In this document: positions 44,221-53,724 of the stretch, piece after piece | How positions within the stretch are numbered: position 1 is the stretch's first letter | Layout of the letters: every line of letters starts with the position of its first letter | NCBI RefSeq assembly: GCF_002858935.1 | Contig: NZ_PJRT01000018.1 | Location: 1 to 64,000, forward strand | DNA: 64,000 nucleotides | Source: Pantoea endophytica | GTDB lineage: Bacteria > Pseudomonadota > Gammaproteobacteria > Enterobacterales > Enterobacteriaceae | Reading direction: 5' to 3' | Made by a program: the position numbers and the translations under genes | Notes under the pieces: generated by a model | What the model saw: only the letters and a program-made list of their open reading frames with translations | What the model was told of the DNA's origin: nothing | Database searches by the model: none

Positions 44221-44755
44221 CGGCTACCTCCTGCACGCGCGCATGCAAAGCAAAACGATAGTCGCCGCCCGCTTCGCGCTTCACACCGCCCTGCTTTACG
44301 CTGCTGAACAGCGGCTGAGTCATGAGCTGATGACGAAAATCACTGACAGCCGCCATGCTCTGCGCCCGCCCTTCCAACACCAATTGCCCTTGCCGACGTT
44401 CGAGGCGATTGAGCCACAAGGTGTCTGGCATTAACTCCGGCAGTTGCTGCCAAAAATGCTGCCAGCGCTGATGCTGATCTTGCCGTTGCAGCTGTGCCTG
44501 CTGCGCCTGAAGGAGTGATTCACGCAGCTTCAACAGCGATTGCTGCTGTTCCAGCTGTTGCTGCAGTGCGCTGAGGAGAGAGGTGATATCCATCAGCGCG
44601 TCCGTTTGTTGCTGCCGTGCAATGACGCCGCGCCACCACAGTAATGAGAGGATCAGCAAGGTGCAGGCCAGCGTGAGCGACAGCAGCGAGACACTCTGCT
44701 GGCGCCGCCGCTGCGATTGCTGGATGCGCCAGGGAAGCAGGTTGACCGCCAGCAT
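44213..44755 (-). CDS. hofN: HofN (PilN-like) DNA utilisation protein
   Basis: 180 residues (E. coli 179). The conserved PilN start, MLAVNLLPWRIQQ, sits in the cytoplasm and would contact HofM. A membrane helix at about 22-42 is followed by a Gln-rich coiled coil. It shares one base with the hofM stop and overlaps hofO. Confidence 0.92.
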   Translation of the reverse strand: MLAVNLLPWRIQQSQRRRQQSVSLLSLTLACTLLILSLLWWRGVIARQQQTDALMDITSLLSALQQQLEQQQSLLKLRESLLQAQQAQLQRQDQHQRWQHFWQQLPELMPDTLWLNRLERRQGQLVLEGRAQSMAAVSDFRHQLMTQPLFSSVKQGGVKREAGGDYRFALHARVQEVADE

Positions 44756-45564
44756 CAGATATCCTCCGGGCGCAGCGCCAGCCCAAGCGCGATGGCAAAA
44801 ATACCTTCCTGTGCAGGCAACGGCGGTTGCAGATAGTGCAGCAGCGAAAACGGCTTGCAGCGTTTAACCTGATCCTCAGGCAAAACCTGAGTTGAGGTGC
44901 AGAATACGCTTTCCATCTGCGGGAAGGTTTCGCGCAGCTGCGTAAGGGTGAGAGGTTCGGTGGCCGCGCCTGATGTAGTGCTTTCCCCCACCAGCGTCCA
45001 TAGCCAATGATCGCTAAGCGGATGAATCAATAAGTGGTTGTGGCGTAACGGCAGGCGCATGGCGATCTGCGTCAGCGCCAGGCTACTCAGTTCGAATACG
45101 TCCGGTCGCAGACCTGCCTGCTTGAGCGGCGTCAGCCATTGCGTAATCACCTCGCGCCGTGCCGCGGTAACGTAAAGCGGTGCATCCTTGCCCGGTGAGC
45201 GATAATCCAGCGACAGCGAAGCGGGTTCGACGGGAAACAGACGCTGCGCAGAAGCCGCCACATAGCGCCCCAGCGCGGGTTCACGCAGCGAGGTTTCCGG
45301 CAGCGGCAAAGTGCGTTGCAATACCAACTGCGGCGGCAGGCCAACGCGCAGTGAATAGCGCTTCGGCAGATGGCGCTGCCAGCGCCCTAACATATCCAGT
45401 AACGCAGGCGTGGTTTGCAGCACGCCGTTTCTTAACGTATCTTGCGGCAGCGTTTGTTGCCACCAGTGTCGCAACTGCCAACCATGACGTCGGCGTTCGA
45501 TGCCAAGGGCACACAGTTGTCCGTTTTGGATATCCAGTCCAATTTGCCAGCGCTGAAAAGCCAT
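44755..45564 (-). CDS. hofM: HofM (PilM-like) DNA utilisation protein
   Basis: 269 residues (E. coli 259). It begins MAFQRWQIGLDIQNGQLCALGIERRRHGW, the first strands of the actin-like PilM fold, and likely sits on the cytoplasmic face bound to HofN. First gene of hofMNOPQ, divergent from mrcA, the same layout as pilMNOPQ-ponA in many gammaproteobacteria. Confidence 0.93.
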   Translation of the reverse strand: MAFQRWQIGLDIQNGQLCALGIERRRHGWQLRHWWQQTLPQDTLRNGVLQTTPALLDMLGRWQRHLPKRYSLRVGLPPQLVLQRTLPLPETSLREPALGRYVAASAQRLFPVEPASLSLDYRSPGKDAPLYVTAARREVITQWLTPLKQAGLRPDVFELSSLALTQIAMRLPLRHNHLLIHPLSDHWLWTLVGESTTSGAATEPLTLTQLRETFPQMESVFCTSTQVLPEDQVKRCKPFSLLHYLQPPLPAQEGIFAIALGLALRPEDI

Positions 45565-45713
45565 ACGCGCGATCTCCTTATCATTAAAAGGTCAGAGTGC
45601 TGATACCCCGGCAACTTCAAGCCTGACAGGTATATGAATGCGTCAGGCTTGTCTTTATACTACCGCGCGGTTGCTTATAAACTGCTCAAACGACAACAGA
45701 TGGGAATTCTCAG

Positions 45714-48254
45714 GTGAAGTTCGTAAAGTATTTATTGATCCTTGCAGTGTGTTGCATTTTGCTGGGAGCCGGCACGGTTTATGGTTTGTACAAATACATA
45801 GAGCCGCAGCTGCCTGATGTGAACACATTGAAAGATGTGCGCCTGCAAACTCCTATGCAGGTTTACAGCGCGGATGGCGATCTAATCGCCCAGTACGGCG
45901 AGAAGCGCCGTGTCCCGCTGACCCTACAACAGATGCCGCCTGAGTTAATCAAAGCGTTTATTGCCACCGAAGATAGCCGTTTCTACGAGCATCACGGTGT
46001 CGATCCGGTGGGGATTTTCCGTGCAGCCAGCATTGCGCTGATGTCCGGCCACGCCTCGCAGGGCGCCAGTACCATTACTCAACAGCTGGCGCGTAACTTC
46101 TTCCTCAGCCCGGAACGCACCTTGATGCGTAAGATTAAGGAAGCGTTCCTCGCGATCCGTATCGAACAGCTGCTGAGCAAAGATGAAATCCTTGAGCTCT
46201 ATCTCAACAAGATTTATCTCGGCTATCGCGCGTACGGCGTGGGCGCGGCGGCGCAGGTCTACTTTGGTAAACCTATTGATCAACTGTCGCTGAGTGAAAT
46301 GGCGATGATTGCTGGGTTGCCAAAAGCACCTTCGACGTTCAACCCGCTCTATTCTCATACGCGTGCGCTGGCGCGTCGTAATGTGGTGCTGGCGCGTATG
46401 CTGGATCAAAACTACATCACGCAGCAGCAATATAACGAAGCGCGTAACTCGCCGCTGACGGCCAGCTATCACGGCCCGGAAATCGCCTTCTCTGCACCTT
46501 ACTTAAGTGAAATGGTGCGTCAGGAGATGGTGAAGCGTTATGGCGATAAAGCCTATGAAGATGGTTACAAGGTTTACACCACCGTCACCCGCCATCTGCA
46601 GGAAGCCGCACAGCAGGCGGTGCGTAACAATGTGATGGCGTATGACATGCGCCACGGCTATCGCGGTCCAACCAATGTGCTGTGGAAAGTGGGCGAAGCG
46701 AGCTGGGATCAAACCCGCATCCAGAATGCGCTGAAAAATCTGCCAACTTACGGACCGCTGAATGCTGCGGTGATCACCAGCGCCAGCGCCGATCACGCCA
46801 CGGCGATGCTGAAAGATGGCAGCAGCGTTACGCTGAATATGGCCGGCGTACGCTGGGCACGCGCTTACAAATCTGACACGCTGCAAGGCCCAACGCCGCG
46901 CAGCGTGACGCAGGTGCTGCAAACCGGCCAGCAGATTTGGGTGCGTAAAGTGAATGACGACTGGTGGCTCGGCCAGGTTCCGGCGGTGAACTCGGCGCTG
47001 GTGTCACTCAATCCAGAAGATGGTGCGGTTCGCGCGCTGGTCGGCGGTTTCGACTTCAACCAGAGCATGTTCAACCGCGCAACCCAGGCGCTGCGTCAGG
47101 TGGGTTCCAACATCAAACCTTTCCTGTATACCGCAGCGATGGATCGCGGTTTAACGCTGGCATCGATTCTCAACGACGTGCCGATTTCGCGCTGGGATGC
47201 CGGTGCGGGTGCTGACTGGCGTCCGAAGAACTCACCGCCAACGTATGCAGGTCCAATCCGTTTGCGTCAGGGCTTAGGCGAGTCGAAAAACGTGGTGATG
47301 GTACGTGCGATGCGTGCGATGGGCGTTGATTACGCGGCGGAATATCTGCAGCGTTTCGGCTTCCCGGCGCAGAACATCGTGCATACCGAATCGTTAGCCT
47401 TAGGCGCGGCGTCCTTTACCCCAATGCAGGTGGTACGCGGCTACGCGGTGATGGCGAACGGCGGCTTCCTGATTGATCCTTACTTCATCGCGAAGATTGA
47501 GAATGAACAAGGCGGCGTGATCTTCGAAGAGAAACCGAAGATTGCCTGTCCGCAGTGCAACCTGCCGGTGATCTATGGCGATACCAAAAAGTCGGTCGCG
47601 TTGAATGAAGAGAGCGTCGAGAATGTCGCGACCTCCGATCAATCGCAGAACCAAACCGTGCCGCAACCGGAGCTGGAGCAAGTGCCTGCACAACCGGGTG
47701 GCGAGCAGCAGTATGCTCCGCACGTGATCAACACGCCGCTGTCATTCCTGATCAAGAGCGCGCTGAACACCAACATCTTCGGCGAGCCGGGCTGGATGGG
47801 AACGGGCTGGCGTGCCGGTCGTGACCTGAAGCGTAACGATATCGGCGGCAAAACCGGTACCACCAACAGCTCGAAAGATGCGTGGTTCTCTGGTTATGGT
47901 CCGGGCGTGGTGACGTCGGTGTGGATTGGTTTCGATGATTCGCGCGCGTTGGGTCGCTCCACCATGTCAGGTGCGATACCGGATCAAATCTCCGGTTACG
48001 AAGGCGGCGCGAAGAGTGCACAGCCAGCGTGGGATGACTATATGAAATCCGCGCTGGAAGGCGTGCCGGTACAGCCGCTAACACCGCCAGATGGCGTGGT
48101 CACCGTTAACATCGATCGCGGCACCGGCAAGTTGGCTAACGGCGGTAACTCGCGTCAGGAGTACTTCATCAACGGCACCCAGCCAACCGAGTATTCGGTG
48201 CATGATGTCGGCACCACCCTCATGGACAACGGCGAAAGCCACGAACTGTTCTGA
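45714..48254 (+). CDS. mrcA: Penicillin-binding protein 1A
   Basis: Bifunctional peptidoglycan synthase of the inner membrane. 846 residues (E. coli 850). Membrane anchor at about 7-27 (LLILAVCCILLGAGTVYGLY), glycosyltransferase motifs EDSRFYEHHGVDP and GASTITQQLARN, then an OB-like insert and the transpeptidase domain with SNIKPF (SxxK) and KTGTTN. GTG-type starts are not needed; I used the start giving the E. coli N-terminus MKFVKYLLILAV. Divergent from hofM. Confidence 0.98.
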   Translation: MKFVKYLLILAVCCILLGAGTVYGLYKYIEPQLPDVNTLKDVRLQTPMQVYSADGDLIAQYGEKRRVPLTLQQMPPELIKAFIATEDSRFYEHHGVDPVGIFRAASIALMSGHASQGASTITQQLARNFFLSPERTLMRKIKEAFLAIRIEQLLSKDEILELYLNKIYLGYRAYGVGAAAQVYFGKPIDQLSLSEMAMIAGLPKAPSTFNPLYSHTRALARRNVVLARMLDQNYITQQQYNEARNSPLTASYHGPEIAFSAPYLSEMVRQEMVKRYGDKAYEDGYKVYTTVTRHLQEAAQQAVRNNVMAYDMRHGYRGPTNVLWKVGEASWDQTRIQNALKNLPTYGPLNAAVITSASADHATAMLKDGSSVTLNMAGVRWARAYKSDTLQGPTPRSVTQVLQTGQQIWVRKVNDDWWLGQVPAVNSALVSLNPEDGAVRALVGGFDFNQSMFNRATQALRQVGSNIKPFLYTAAMDRGLTLASILNDVPISRWDAGAGADWRPKNSPPTYAGPIRLRQGLGESKNVVMVRAMRAMGVDYAAEYLQRFGFPAQNIVHTESLALGAASFTPMQVVRGYAVMANGGFLIDPYFIAKIENEQGGVIFEEKPKIACPQCNLPVIYGDTKKSVALNEESVENVATSDQSQNQTVPQPELEQVPAQPGGEQQYAPHVINTPLSFLIKSALNTNIFGEPGWMGTGWRAGRDLKRNDIGGKTGTTNSSKDAWFSGYGPGVVTSVWIGFDDSRALGRSTMSGAIPDQISGYEGGAKSAQPAWDDYMKSALEGVPVQPLTPPDGVVTVNIDRGTGKLANGGNSRQEYFINGTQPTEYSVHDVGTTLMDNGESHELF

Positions 48255-48256
48255 TC

Positions 48257-48291
48257 AAAAAAGCCGGCAAATGCGCCGGCTTTCTTTTTTT
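48257..48291. terminator. Bidirectional terminator between mrcA and nudE
   Basis: AAAGCCGGC and GCCGGCTTT form a nine-pair stem around AAATGC, flanked by A-run and T-run so that it works for both convergent genes. Confidence 0.92.
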
Positions 48292-48305
48292 AATGATGAT
48301 GCAAT

Positions 48306-48872
48306 TTAGTAGCTTAAACGGCCCTGCTTCACCAGCCACTCACGCACCATAAACAGCGCGCTGACGTTACGCGCTTCGCGGAAGTCGGGTTCATCCAGCA
48401 GCGCCAGCAGATTATTTAGCGGCCAGCGATGGACAATTAGCGGCTCCGGCTCATCACCTTCCAGCTTCTCTTCGTACAAACCTTCCGCCACCACGATGTT
48501 CATCTTGCTGGAGAAATATGAGGGCGCCATGGTCAGCTTGCCCAGCGCTTCCAGTTTGGTGGCACCAAATCCCGCTTCTTCTTTCAGTTCACGATCGGCG
48601 GCTTCAAAGGCGCTTTCGCCAGGATCGATTAGCCCTTTAGGAAAGCCCAGTTCATAGCTTTCCAGACCGACGGCATACTCCTGAATCAGGATCACGTCAT
48701 CGCCAATTATCGGCACAATCATCACCGCTTCACGGTCGGAAGGTTTCATGCGCTCATAAACGCGGCGCGCGCCATTACTGAAAGCGAGATCGACCGCTTC
48801 GATGGTGAACAGGCGGGAGCGGGCCACCGCTGCCACATTGAGGATGTCAGGTTTTTTCATTGGGGTTTTCAT
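48306..48872 (-). CDS. nudE: ADP compounds hydrolase NudE
   Basis: Nudix enzyme that hydrolyses ADP-ribose, NADH and Ap3A-type compounds. 188 residues (E. coli 186). The Nudix box spans residues 80-103 (GLIDPGESAFEAADREL, then KEEAGFG). MKTPMKKPDILNVAAVARS may start at either Met. It is convergent with mrcA and divergent from igaA. Confidence 0.96.
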   Translation of the reverse strand: MKTPMKKPDILNVAAVARSRLFTIEAVDLAFSNGARRVYERMKPSDREAVMIVPIIGDDVILIQEYAVGLESYELGFPKGLIDPGESAFEAADRELKEEAGFGATKLEALGKLTMAPSYFSSKMNIVVAEGLYEEKLEGDEPEPLIVHRWPLNNLLALLDEPDFREARNVSALFMVREWLVKQGRLSY

Positions 48873-49269
48873 ATCAGCCTCAAACTTAGCACAACCCTGT
48901 GAAACGTGATGACGCCAGCATACCGAAGCCAGAACTATTGTGCGACACGCAGCGTAAGTAAACTATGGTGACATACATTCACTTATGGCTGCTAACAACT
49001 TCTTGTTATCTATGCAGTTAAAAATTCACAATAAGTCAACGGTGTGGGGTTAAATTCAGAAAATACCGATATTTAGTTGAGTCATGTCTGGTTAACATCC
49101 CGTTAAGGAATGATCTAACAAACTATAATTAAATGATTTTGCGCGTTATTTTATCTGACTTTTCCCTTGTCAGAATGACATCTGCTCGCCAAAATTGACT
49201 TGTATTGATGGATTCACCGGGAGTAATTCGTTAACGTGAAGGCAGTTTTTTGGCTGGATTGAGCAAAGC
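48873..49269. other. Divergent nudE-igaA spacer
   Basis: 397 bases without a gene. It is A/T-rich between about 48980 and 49150, as for promoters, and must hold the divergent nudE and igaA promoters. No specific regulator site was recognised. Confidence 0.5.
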
Positions 49270-51411
49270 ATGAGCACTTATATTGTCATTCTGGCTGTCA
49301 TGCTCGCCTGTTCCTTATTAGCAGGTATCGGCTATTGGTTCGCTATGCGGCATCGTCCGCCGTTGGCGAAACCACTGCCGTTTATCAGTCCGCCTAATCG
49401 TAAACTCACCGACGAAGAACGCGCTGCCGTTGAAAAGTACATCGCGCTACTAGTGAAACAGCAGCAACACAGCAGCGCGCGATCCGCAAAGAAGCCGCGC
49501 GAACCTCAAGCGCTGACGCTCACCGCGCAAAGCAACAATGTTTATCCTGTCACCCGCTCCATCACCCGCTATGGCCTCTCCACCGACGATCCGCAGAAGT
49601 GGCGCTACTATCTCGATGAAGTCGAAGTGCATCTTCCGCCGCTTTGGGAACAGTACATAGCCGAAGAGAACCACGTAGAGCTGATCCGCACGCAAACGCT
49701 GCCGCTGGTGATTTCGCTTAACGGACATTCGCTGGTGAATTACGCGGTGGAACAACCGGCGCTGCCGCCACTGGTGCGGCCGATGTCCACTAACGCGTCA
49801 ATTCGTAAAGAAGAGAGCGAGAATGTTGAGCTGCTGCAGGTACGCAAAGAGACCTCAGAAGAGTATCAGCTGTCTCGCGCCGACGGCACGCGTGAAGCGG
49901 TCGCCATCTGTTTCGCTTTCCTGCTGTTCTTCCTGAGTCTGGTGCTGCCCGGCAGCCTGATGGGCTGGATTGCGCTGCTCGGCTGCCTGATGATCGCCGT
50001 TAGCCTGTGGTTCCTCTATCGCTTCCCTGGCACCAAAGGTTTGCGCGATGTGCACTGCCTGCGCGGTGCGCCCAAGCGCTGGGGTCTGTTTGGTGAATCC
50101 AATCAGGAGCAGAGCAACATCTCGCTGGGCATTATTGATTTAATCTATCCCGCGCACTGGCAGCCGTATGTGGCGCACGATTTAGGCCAAACTACCGACG
50201 TCGATATGTACCTCAATCGTCAGGTAGTGCGTCAGGGGCGCTTCCTGTCGCTGCAGGACGAAGTGCGTAACTTCCCGGTGCAGCGCTGGCGTAAAAATCT
50301 GGTGCTGGCGTGCGGCTCGCTGCTGGTGCTGGTCATGCTATTCACCTGGATTCCTCTCAGCATGCCGATCAAACTCAGCCTTGCGTGGGTGAAAGGCACC
50401 GAGAGCATTGAAGTGAATAGCGTGGATAAGCTGAATGCGCTGCCGCTACACATCGGCGACATTTTGAAAGTGGGTGGCACCGGCATGTGTTCGGTACCGG
50501 GCAATTATCAAAGCAATCGCAGCTACGCCTACATGCCGTTCGACTGCTCGGCGATTTACTGGAATAACGCCGCGCCGCTGCCACAGCCGCAATCGGAGAT
50601 CATCGATAAAGCCTCGGCGCTGCTCGATACCACCACGCGCCAGCTGCATCCGGAAACCAATACCGATCCCAAACTCAATCCGCAGCTCGCCTCGGCGATT
50701 CAGAAATCGGGCATGATTCTGCTGGATGACTTCTCGGATTTGGTGCTGAAAACCCAGGATCTGTGCAGCCAGCAGCAGGATTGCGTACGCCTGAAAAATG
50801 CGCTGGTGAATCTCGGCAACGCCAAAGATTGGGATTCACTGATTCACCGTGCGGATTCTGGCAAGCTGAATGGCATGAACGTACTACTGCGTCCGGTGAG
50901 TGCCGAAGCGCTGGAAAATCTGGTGAACACCGCCACCTCCAGCTTCTTCGCGCGTGAAACGCGTCGTGCGGCTGAAAACCTCAATAGTCCACCGCCGGGC
51001 GGCTTCCTGATTGTCAGTGATGAAGGTCGTCAGATGGTGATGCAACCGCAGCCGTCGGTACCGCTGTTCGATCTTGATGCGCCTTCGCAATGGCGCGAAC
51101 TGCAACGCATGTCTGGCATGCTGCTGCATACGCCATTCGCCGCCAGCGGCATCATCACCAGTATTACCACCGATGCCAACGGCACACGCCATATCGCGCT
51201 GCATAACGAGCCGGATGCCATGGCGCAATGGCGCTATTTGGGTACCACGCTGTTGATGCTGGTGCTGATTGCCAGCGCGGTGATCAACGGCTTGCTGGCG
51301 CTGCGTCGTATTCATCGCAATCGCCTGCGCATGGCGGAAATTCAGCAGTATTACGATAAGTGCTTCAACCACAATCTGAACACTATGCAGAGCGTGCGCT
51401 CGCTGTTCTGA
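49270..51411 (+). CDS. igaA: IgaA inner-membrane repressor of the Rcs phosphorelay
   Basis: IgaA (YrfF/UmoB) holds RcsD inactive until envelope stress. 713 residues (E. coli 711). Membrane segments: 1-24, about 217-262 (two helices), 343-363 and 655-675, with a periplasmic domain between the last two. Cysteines in the periplasmic part (MCSVPGNYQ, PFDCSAIYW, DLCSQQQDCVRL) match the family. In E. coli it is essential when Rcs is intact. Confidence 0.96.
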   Translation: MSTYIVILAVMLACSLLAGIGYWFAMRHRPPLAKPLPFISPPNRKLTDEERAAVEKYIALLVKQQQHSSARSAKKPREPQALTLTAQSNNVYPVTRSITRYGLSTDDPQKWRYYLDEVEVHLPPLWEQYIAEENHVELIRTQTLPLVISLNGHSLVNYAVEQPALPPLVRPMSTNASIRKEESENVELLQVRKETSEEYQLSRADGTREAVAICFAFLLFFLSLVLPGSLMGWIALLGCLMIAVSLWFLYRFPGTKGLRDVHCLRGAPKRWGLFGESNQEQSNISLGIIDLIYPAHWQPYVAHDLGQTTDVDMYLNRQVVRQGRFLSLQDEVRNFPVQRWRKNLVLACGSLLVLVMLFTWIPLSMPIKLSLAWVKGTESIEVNSVDKLNALPLHIGDILKVGGTGMCSVPGNYQSNRSYAYMPFDCSAIYWNNAAPLPQPQSEIIDKASALLDTTTRQLHPETNTDPKLNPQLASAIQKSGMILLDDFSDLVLKTQDLCSQQQDCVRLKNALVNLGNAKDWDSLIHRADSGKLNGMNVLLRPVSAEALENLVNTATSSFFARETRRAAENLNSPPPGGFLIVSDEGRQMVMQPQPSVPLFDLDAPSQWRELQRMSGMLLHTPFAASGIITSITTDANGTRHIALHNEPDAMAQWRYLGTTLLMLVLIASAVINGLLALRRIHRNRLRMAEIQQYYDKCFNHNLNTMQSVRSLF

Positions 51412-51464
51412 GCCCTCTCCTTCTGTGCTACCCTGTCGCCCACTTTTTTGCGGCGAGAAAGACA

Positions 51465-52133
51465 ATGCAGGTTACGCTTAACTGGTCAGAGATTGATACC
51501 GTGCTGCTGGATATGGACGGCACCTTGCTCGATCTCGCCTTTGATCGCCACTTCTGGCTGGAACACGTTCCGGAAACCCTGAGCCGCGAACGCGCCATCA
51601 CGCTGGGCGAAGCGCATCAGCTGATTGAGCAGAAATACCAGGCCGTGGTGCATACGCTAAACTGGTATTGTCTCGATTACTGGTCGCAGGAACTGGCGCT
51701 GGATATTCGCGCCATGACGTGGGAGAAGCGCCACCGCGCGGCAATGCGTGAAGATACGCTGCCGCTATTGCAGGCGCTGCGTGCCGCAGGTAAGCGCACG
51801 ATTCTGTTGACCAATGCGCATCCTTACAATCTGGATGTGAAACTGGAGCAGACCGGATTAGCTGCCCACCTTGATTTATTACTTTCCACCCATACCTTTG
51901 GATATCCGAAAGAGGATCCGCGTCTCTGGCAAGCCGTTCAGCAACACACTGCGTTTGACAGCGCGCGTACGCTATTCATTGATGACAGCGAAGCGATTCT
52001 GGATGCAGCAACACGCTGGGGCATCCGCTGGTGCTTAGGCGTCAGCAATCCGGATTCCGGTCGGCCCGATCAATCTTTCCAGCGTCATCCGGCGGTACGC
52101 GATTATCGCCAGTTGTGTGAGACGCTGCGTTAA
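51465..52133 (+). CDS. yrfG: YrfG family HAD phosphatase (GMP/IMP nucleotidase)
   Basis: 222 residues from MQVTLNWSEIDTVLLDMDGTLLD, the E. coli length; the upstream frame to 51360 overlaps igaA and is not conserved. HAD motifs are DMDGT, LLTNAHP, and the DDSEAILDAA segment. E. coli YrfG dephosphorylates GMP and IMP in vitro. It begins the conserved yrfG-hslR-hslO unit. Confidence 0.95.
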   Translation: MQVTLNWSEIDTVLLDMDGTLLDLAFDRHFWLEHVPETLSRERAITLGEAHQLIEQKYQAVVHTLNWYCLDYWSQELALDIRAMTWEKRHRAAMREDTLPLLQALRAAGKRTILLTNAHPYNLDVKLEQTGLAAHLDLLLSTHTFGYPKEDPRLWQAVQQHTAFDSARTLFIDDSEAILDAATRWGIRWCLGVSNPDSGRPDQSFQRHPAVRDYRQLCETLR

Positions 52134-52151
52134 AGCAGGAGCCGCAATACC

Positions 52152-52553
52152 ATGAAAGAGAAAGTGAGCGAAGGCGTGCGCCTCGACAAATGGCTGTGGG
52201 CCGCACGCTTCTACAAAACGCGTGCGCTGGCACGCGAAATGGTCGAAGGCGGCAAAGTGCATTACAACGGTCAGCGCAGCAAGCCGAGCAAACTGGTGGA
52301 GCTAAATGCTGAATTGACGCTGCGTCAGGGCAACGATGAGCGCACCGTGGTGATCACCGCCGTGACCGATCAGCGTCGTCCGGCCAGCGAAGCCCAGGCG
52401 CTGTATGCCGAAACCGCCGCCAGCATCGACAAGCGCGAGAAAACCGCGCTGGCACGCAAGATGAATGCCTTAACCATGCCGCACCCCGATCGCCGCCCGG
52501 ATAAGAAAGAGCGCCGCGATCTGATGAAATTTAAATTGTCGGGTGATAAATAA
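52152..52553 (+). CDS. hslR: Heat shock protein 15 (ribosome-associated S4-domain protein)
   Basis: Hsp15 recycles free 50S subunits carrying a nascent chain. 133 residues, the E. coli length. The S4 RNA-binding domain is at the N-terminus (VRLDKWLWAARFYKTRALAREMVEGGKV); the tail is basic. In E. coli hslR and hslO are sigma-32 dependent. Confidence 0.97.
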   Translation: MKEKVSEGVRLDKWLWAARFYKTRALAREMVEGGKVHYNGQRSKPSKLVELNAELTLRQGNDERTVVITAVTDQRRPASEAQALYAETAASIDKREKTALARKMNALTMPHPDRRPDKKERRDLMKFKLSGDK

Positions 52554-52577
52554 CGCGCCCCCAACGAGAGAAACACT

Positions 52578-53450
52578 ATGTCTGCAAACGATCAACTGCA
52601 CCGTTACCTGTTCGAAAACGTCGCCGTGCGCGGCGAGCTGGTCAATGTGAGCGAAACCTGGCGTGAAATCGTCGAAAATCACAACTACGTTGAGCCGGTA
52701 AAAACCTTGCTGGGCGAGCTGCTGGTAGCCACCAGCCTGCTAACGGCAACGCTGAAGTTTGACGGTGATATCACGGTGCAGTTACAGGGCGACGGTCCGC
52801 TGACGCTGGCGGTGATCAACGGTAACAACCGTCAGGAGTTGCGTGGCGTGGCGCGCGTGCAAGAAGACGCGGAGATCGCACCCGGCAGCAGCCTGAAAGA
52901 GATGGTCGGCAACGGCTATCTGGTGATCACCATTTCGCCAGAGAAAGGCGAGCGCTATCAGGGCGTGGTTGGCCTGGAAGCGTATACGCTGGCGGGTTGT
53001 CTGGAAGATTACTTCATGCGTTCTGAGCAGTTGCCAACGCGCCTGTTTATCCGCACCAGCGACAAAGGCGCAGCCGGCATTCTGCTGCAGGTGCTGCCAG
53101 CGCAAGAGCCGAGCCTGGATGATTTCAATCACCTCGCCACGCTGACCGAAACTGTGAAGAGCGAAGAGCTGATTGAGCTGCCCGCCACCGACGTGCTGTG
53201 GCGCCTGTATCATCAGGAAGAAGCCACCGTGTTCGATCCGTCGCCAGTCAGCTTCAAGTGCACCTGTTCACGCGAGCGCTGCGGTGAAGTGCTGAGCACG
53301 TTGCCGGTTGAGGAAGTGGACGAAATCCTCGCAGAGGATGGCGAAATCGATATGAATTGCGACTATTGCGGATCGCATTACGTGTTCGATGCAGTGGATA
53401 TTGCCGCCATTCGCAACGCGCCAACCAACAACAGCGATCACGTGCATTAA
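52578..53450 (+). CDS. hslO: Redox-regulated chaperone Hsp33
   Basis: Cytoplasmic holdase turned on by oxidation and heat. 290 residues (E. coli 292). The redox switch at the C-terminus is intact: Cys228-x-Cys230 (KCTCS) and Cys261-xx-Cys264 (NCDYC), which bind zinc when reduced. It follows hslR by 24 bases. Confidence 0.97.
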   Translation: MSANDQLHRYLFENVAVRGELVNVSETWREIVENHNYVEPVKTLLGELLVATSLLTATLKFDGDITVQLQGDGPLTLAVINGNNRQELRGVARVQEDAEIAPGSSLKEMVGNGYLVITISPEKGERYQGVVGLEAYTLAGCLEDYFMRSEQLPTRLFIRTSDKGAAGILLQVLPAQEPSLDDFNHLATLTETVKSEELIELPATDVLWRLYHQEEATVFDPSPVSFKCTCSRERCGEVLSTLPVEEVDEILAEDGEIDMNCDYCGSHYVFDAVDIAAIRNAPTNNSDHVH

Positions 53451-53458
53451 TTACCTGC

Positions 53459-53477
53459 CGGGCGGTTCATCCGCCCG
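53459..53477 (+). terminator. Hairpin after hslO
   Basis: CGGGCGG and CCGCCCG form a seven-pair stem around TTCAT, nine bases past the hslO stop. Only a weak pyrimidine tail follows. Confidence 0.5.
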
Positions 53478-53724
53478 CATTCCTGCTGAACGTATCCCTA
53501 TCATTTATCACGGTTATTAGCTAAATAACGCTGACTTTAGTTTCATAAGTGGCAGATTTCTCTACTTGTCACGTTCCAGCTCGCATTTCTGACTATCTTC
53601 TCTTTTCCGCCGTGCTCAGAAGAGTACACTGCGCGCGATCTGCCCTGCGTGGCTATGCAGGCAGGCGGCAGAATCACCCCATAAAAAATATGCAGTAACA
53701 GATACCGATTAAAGGAGCAGTCAC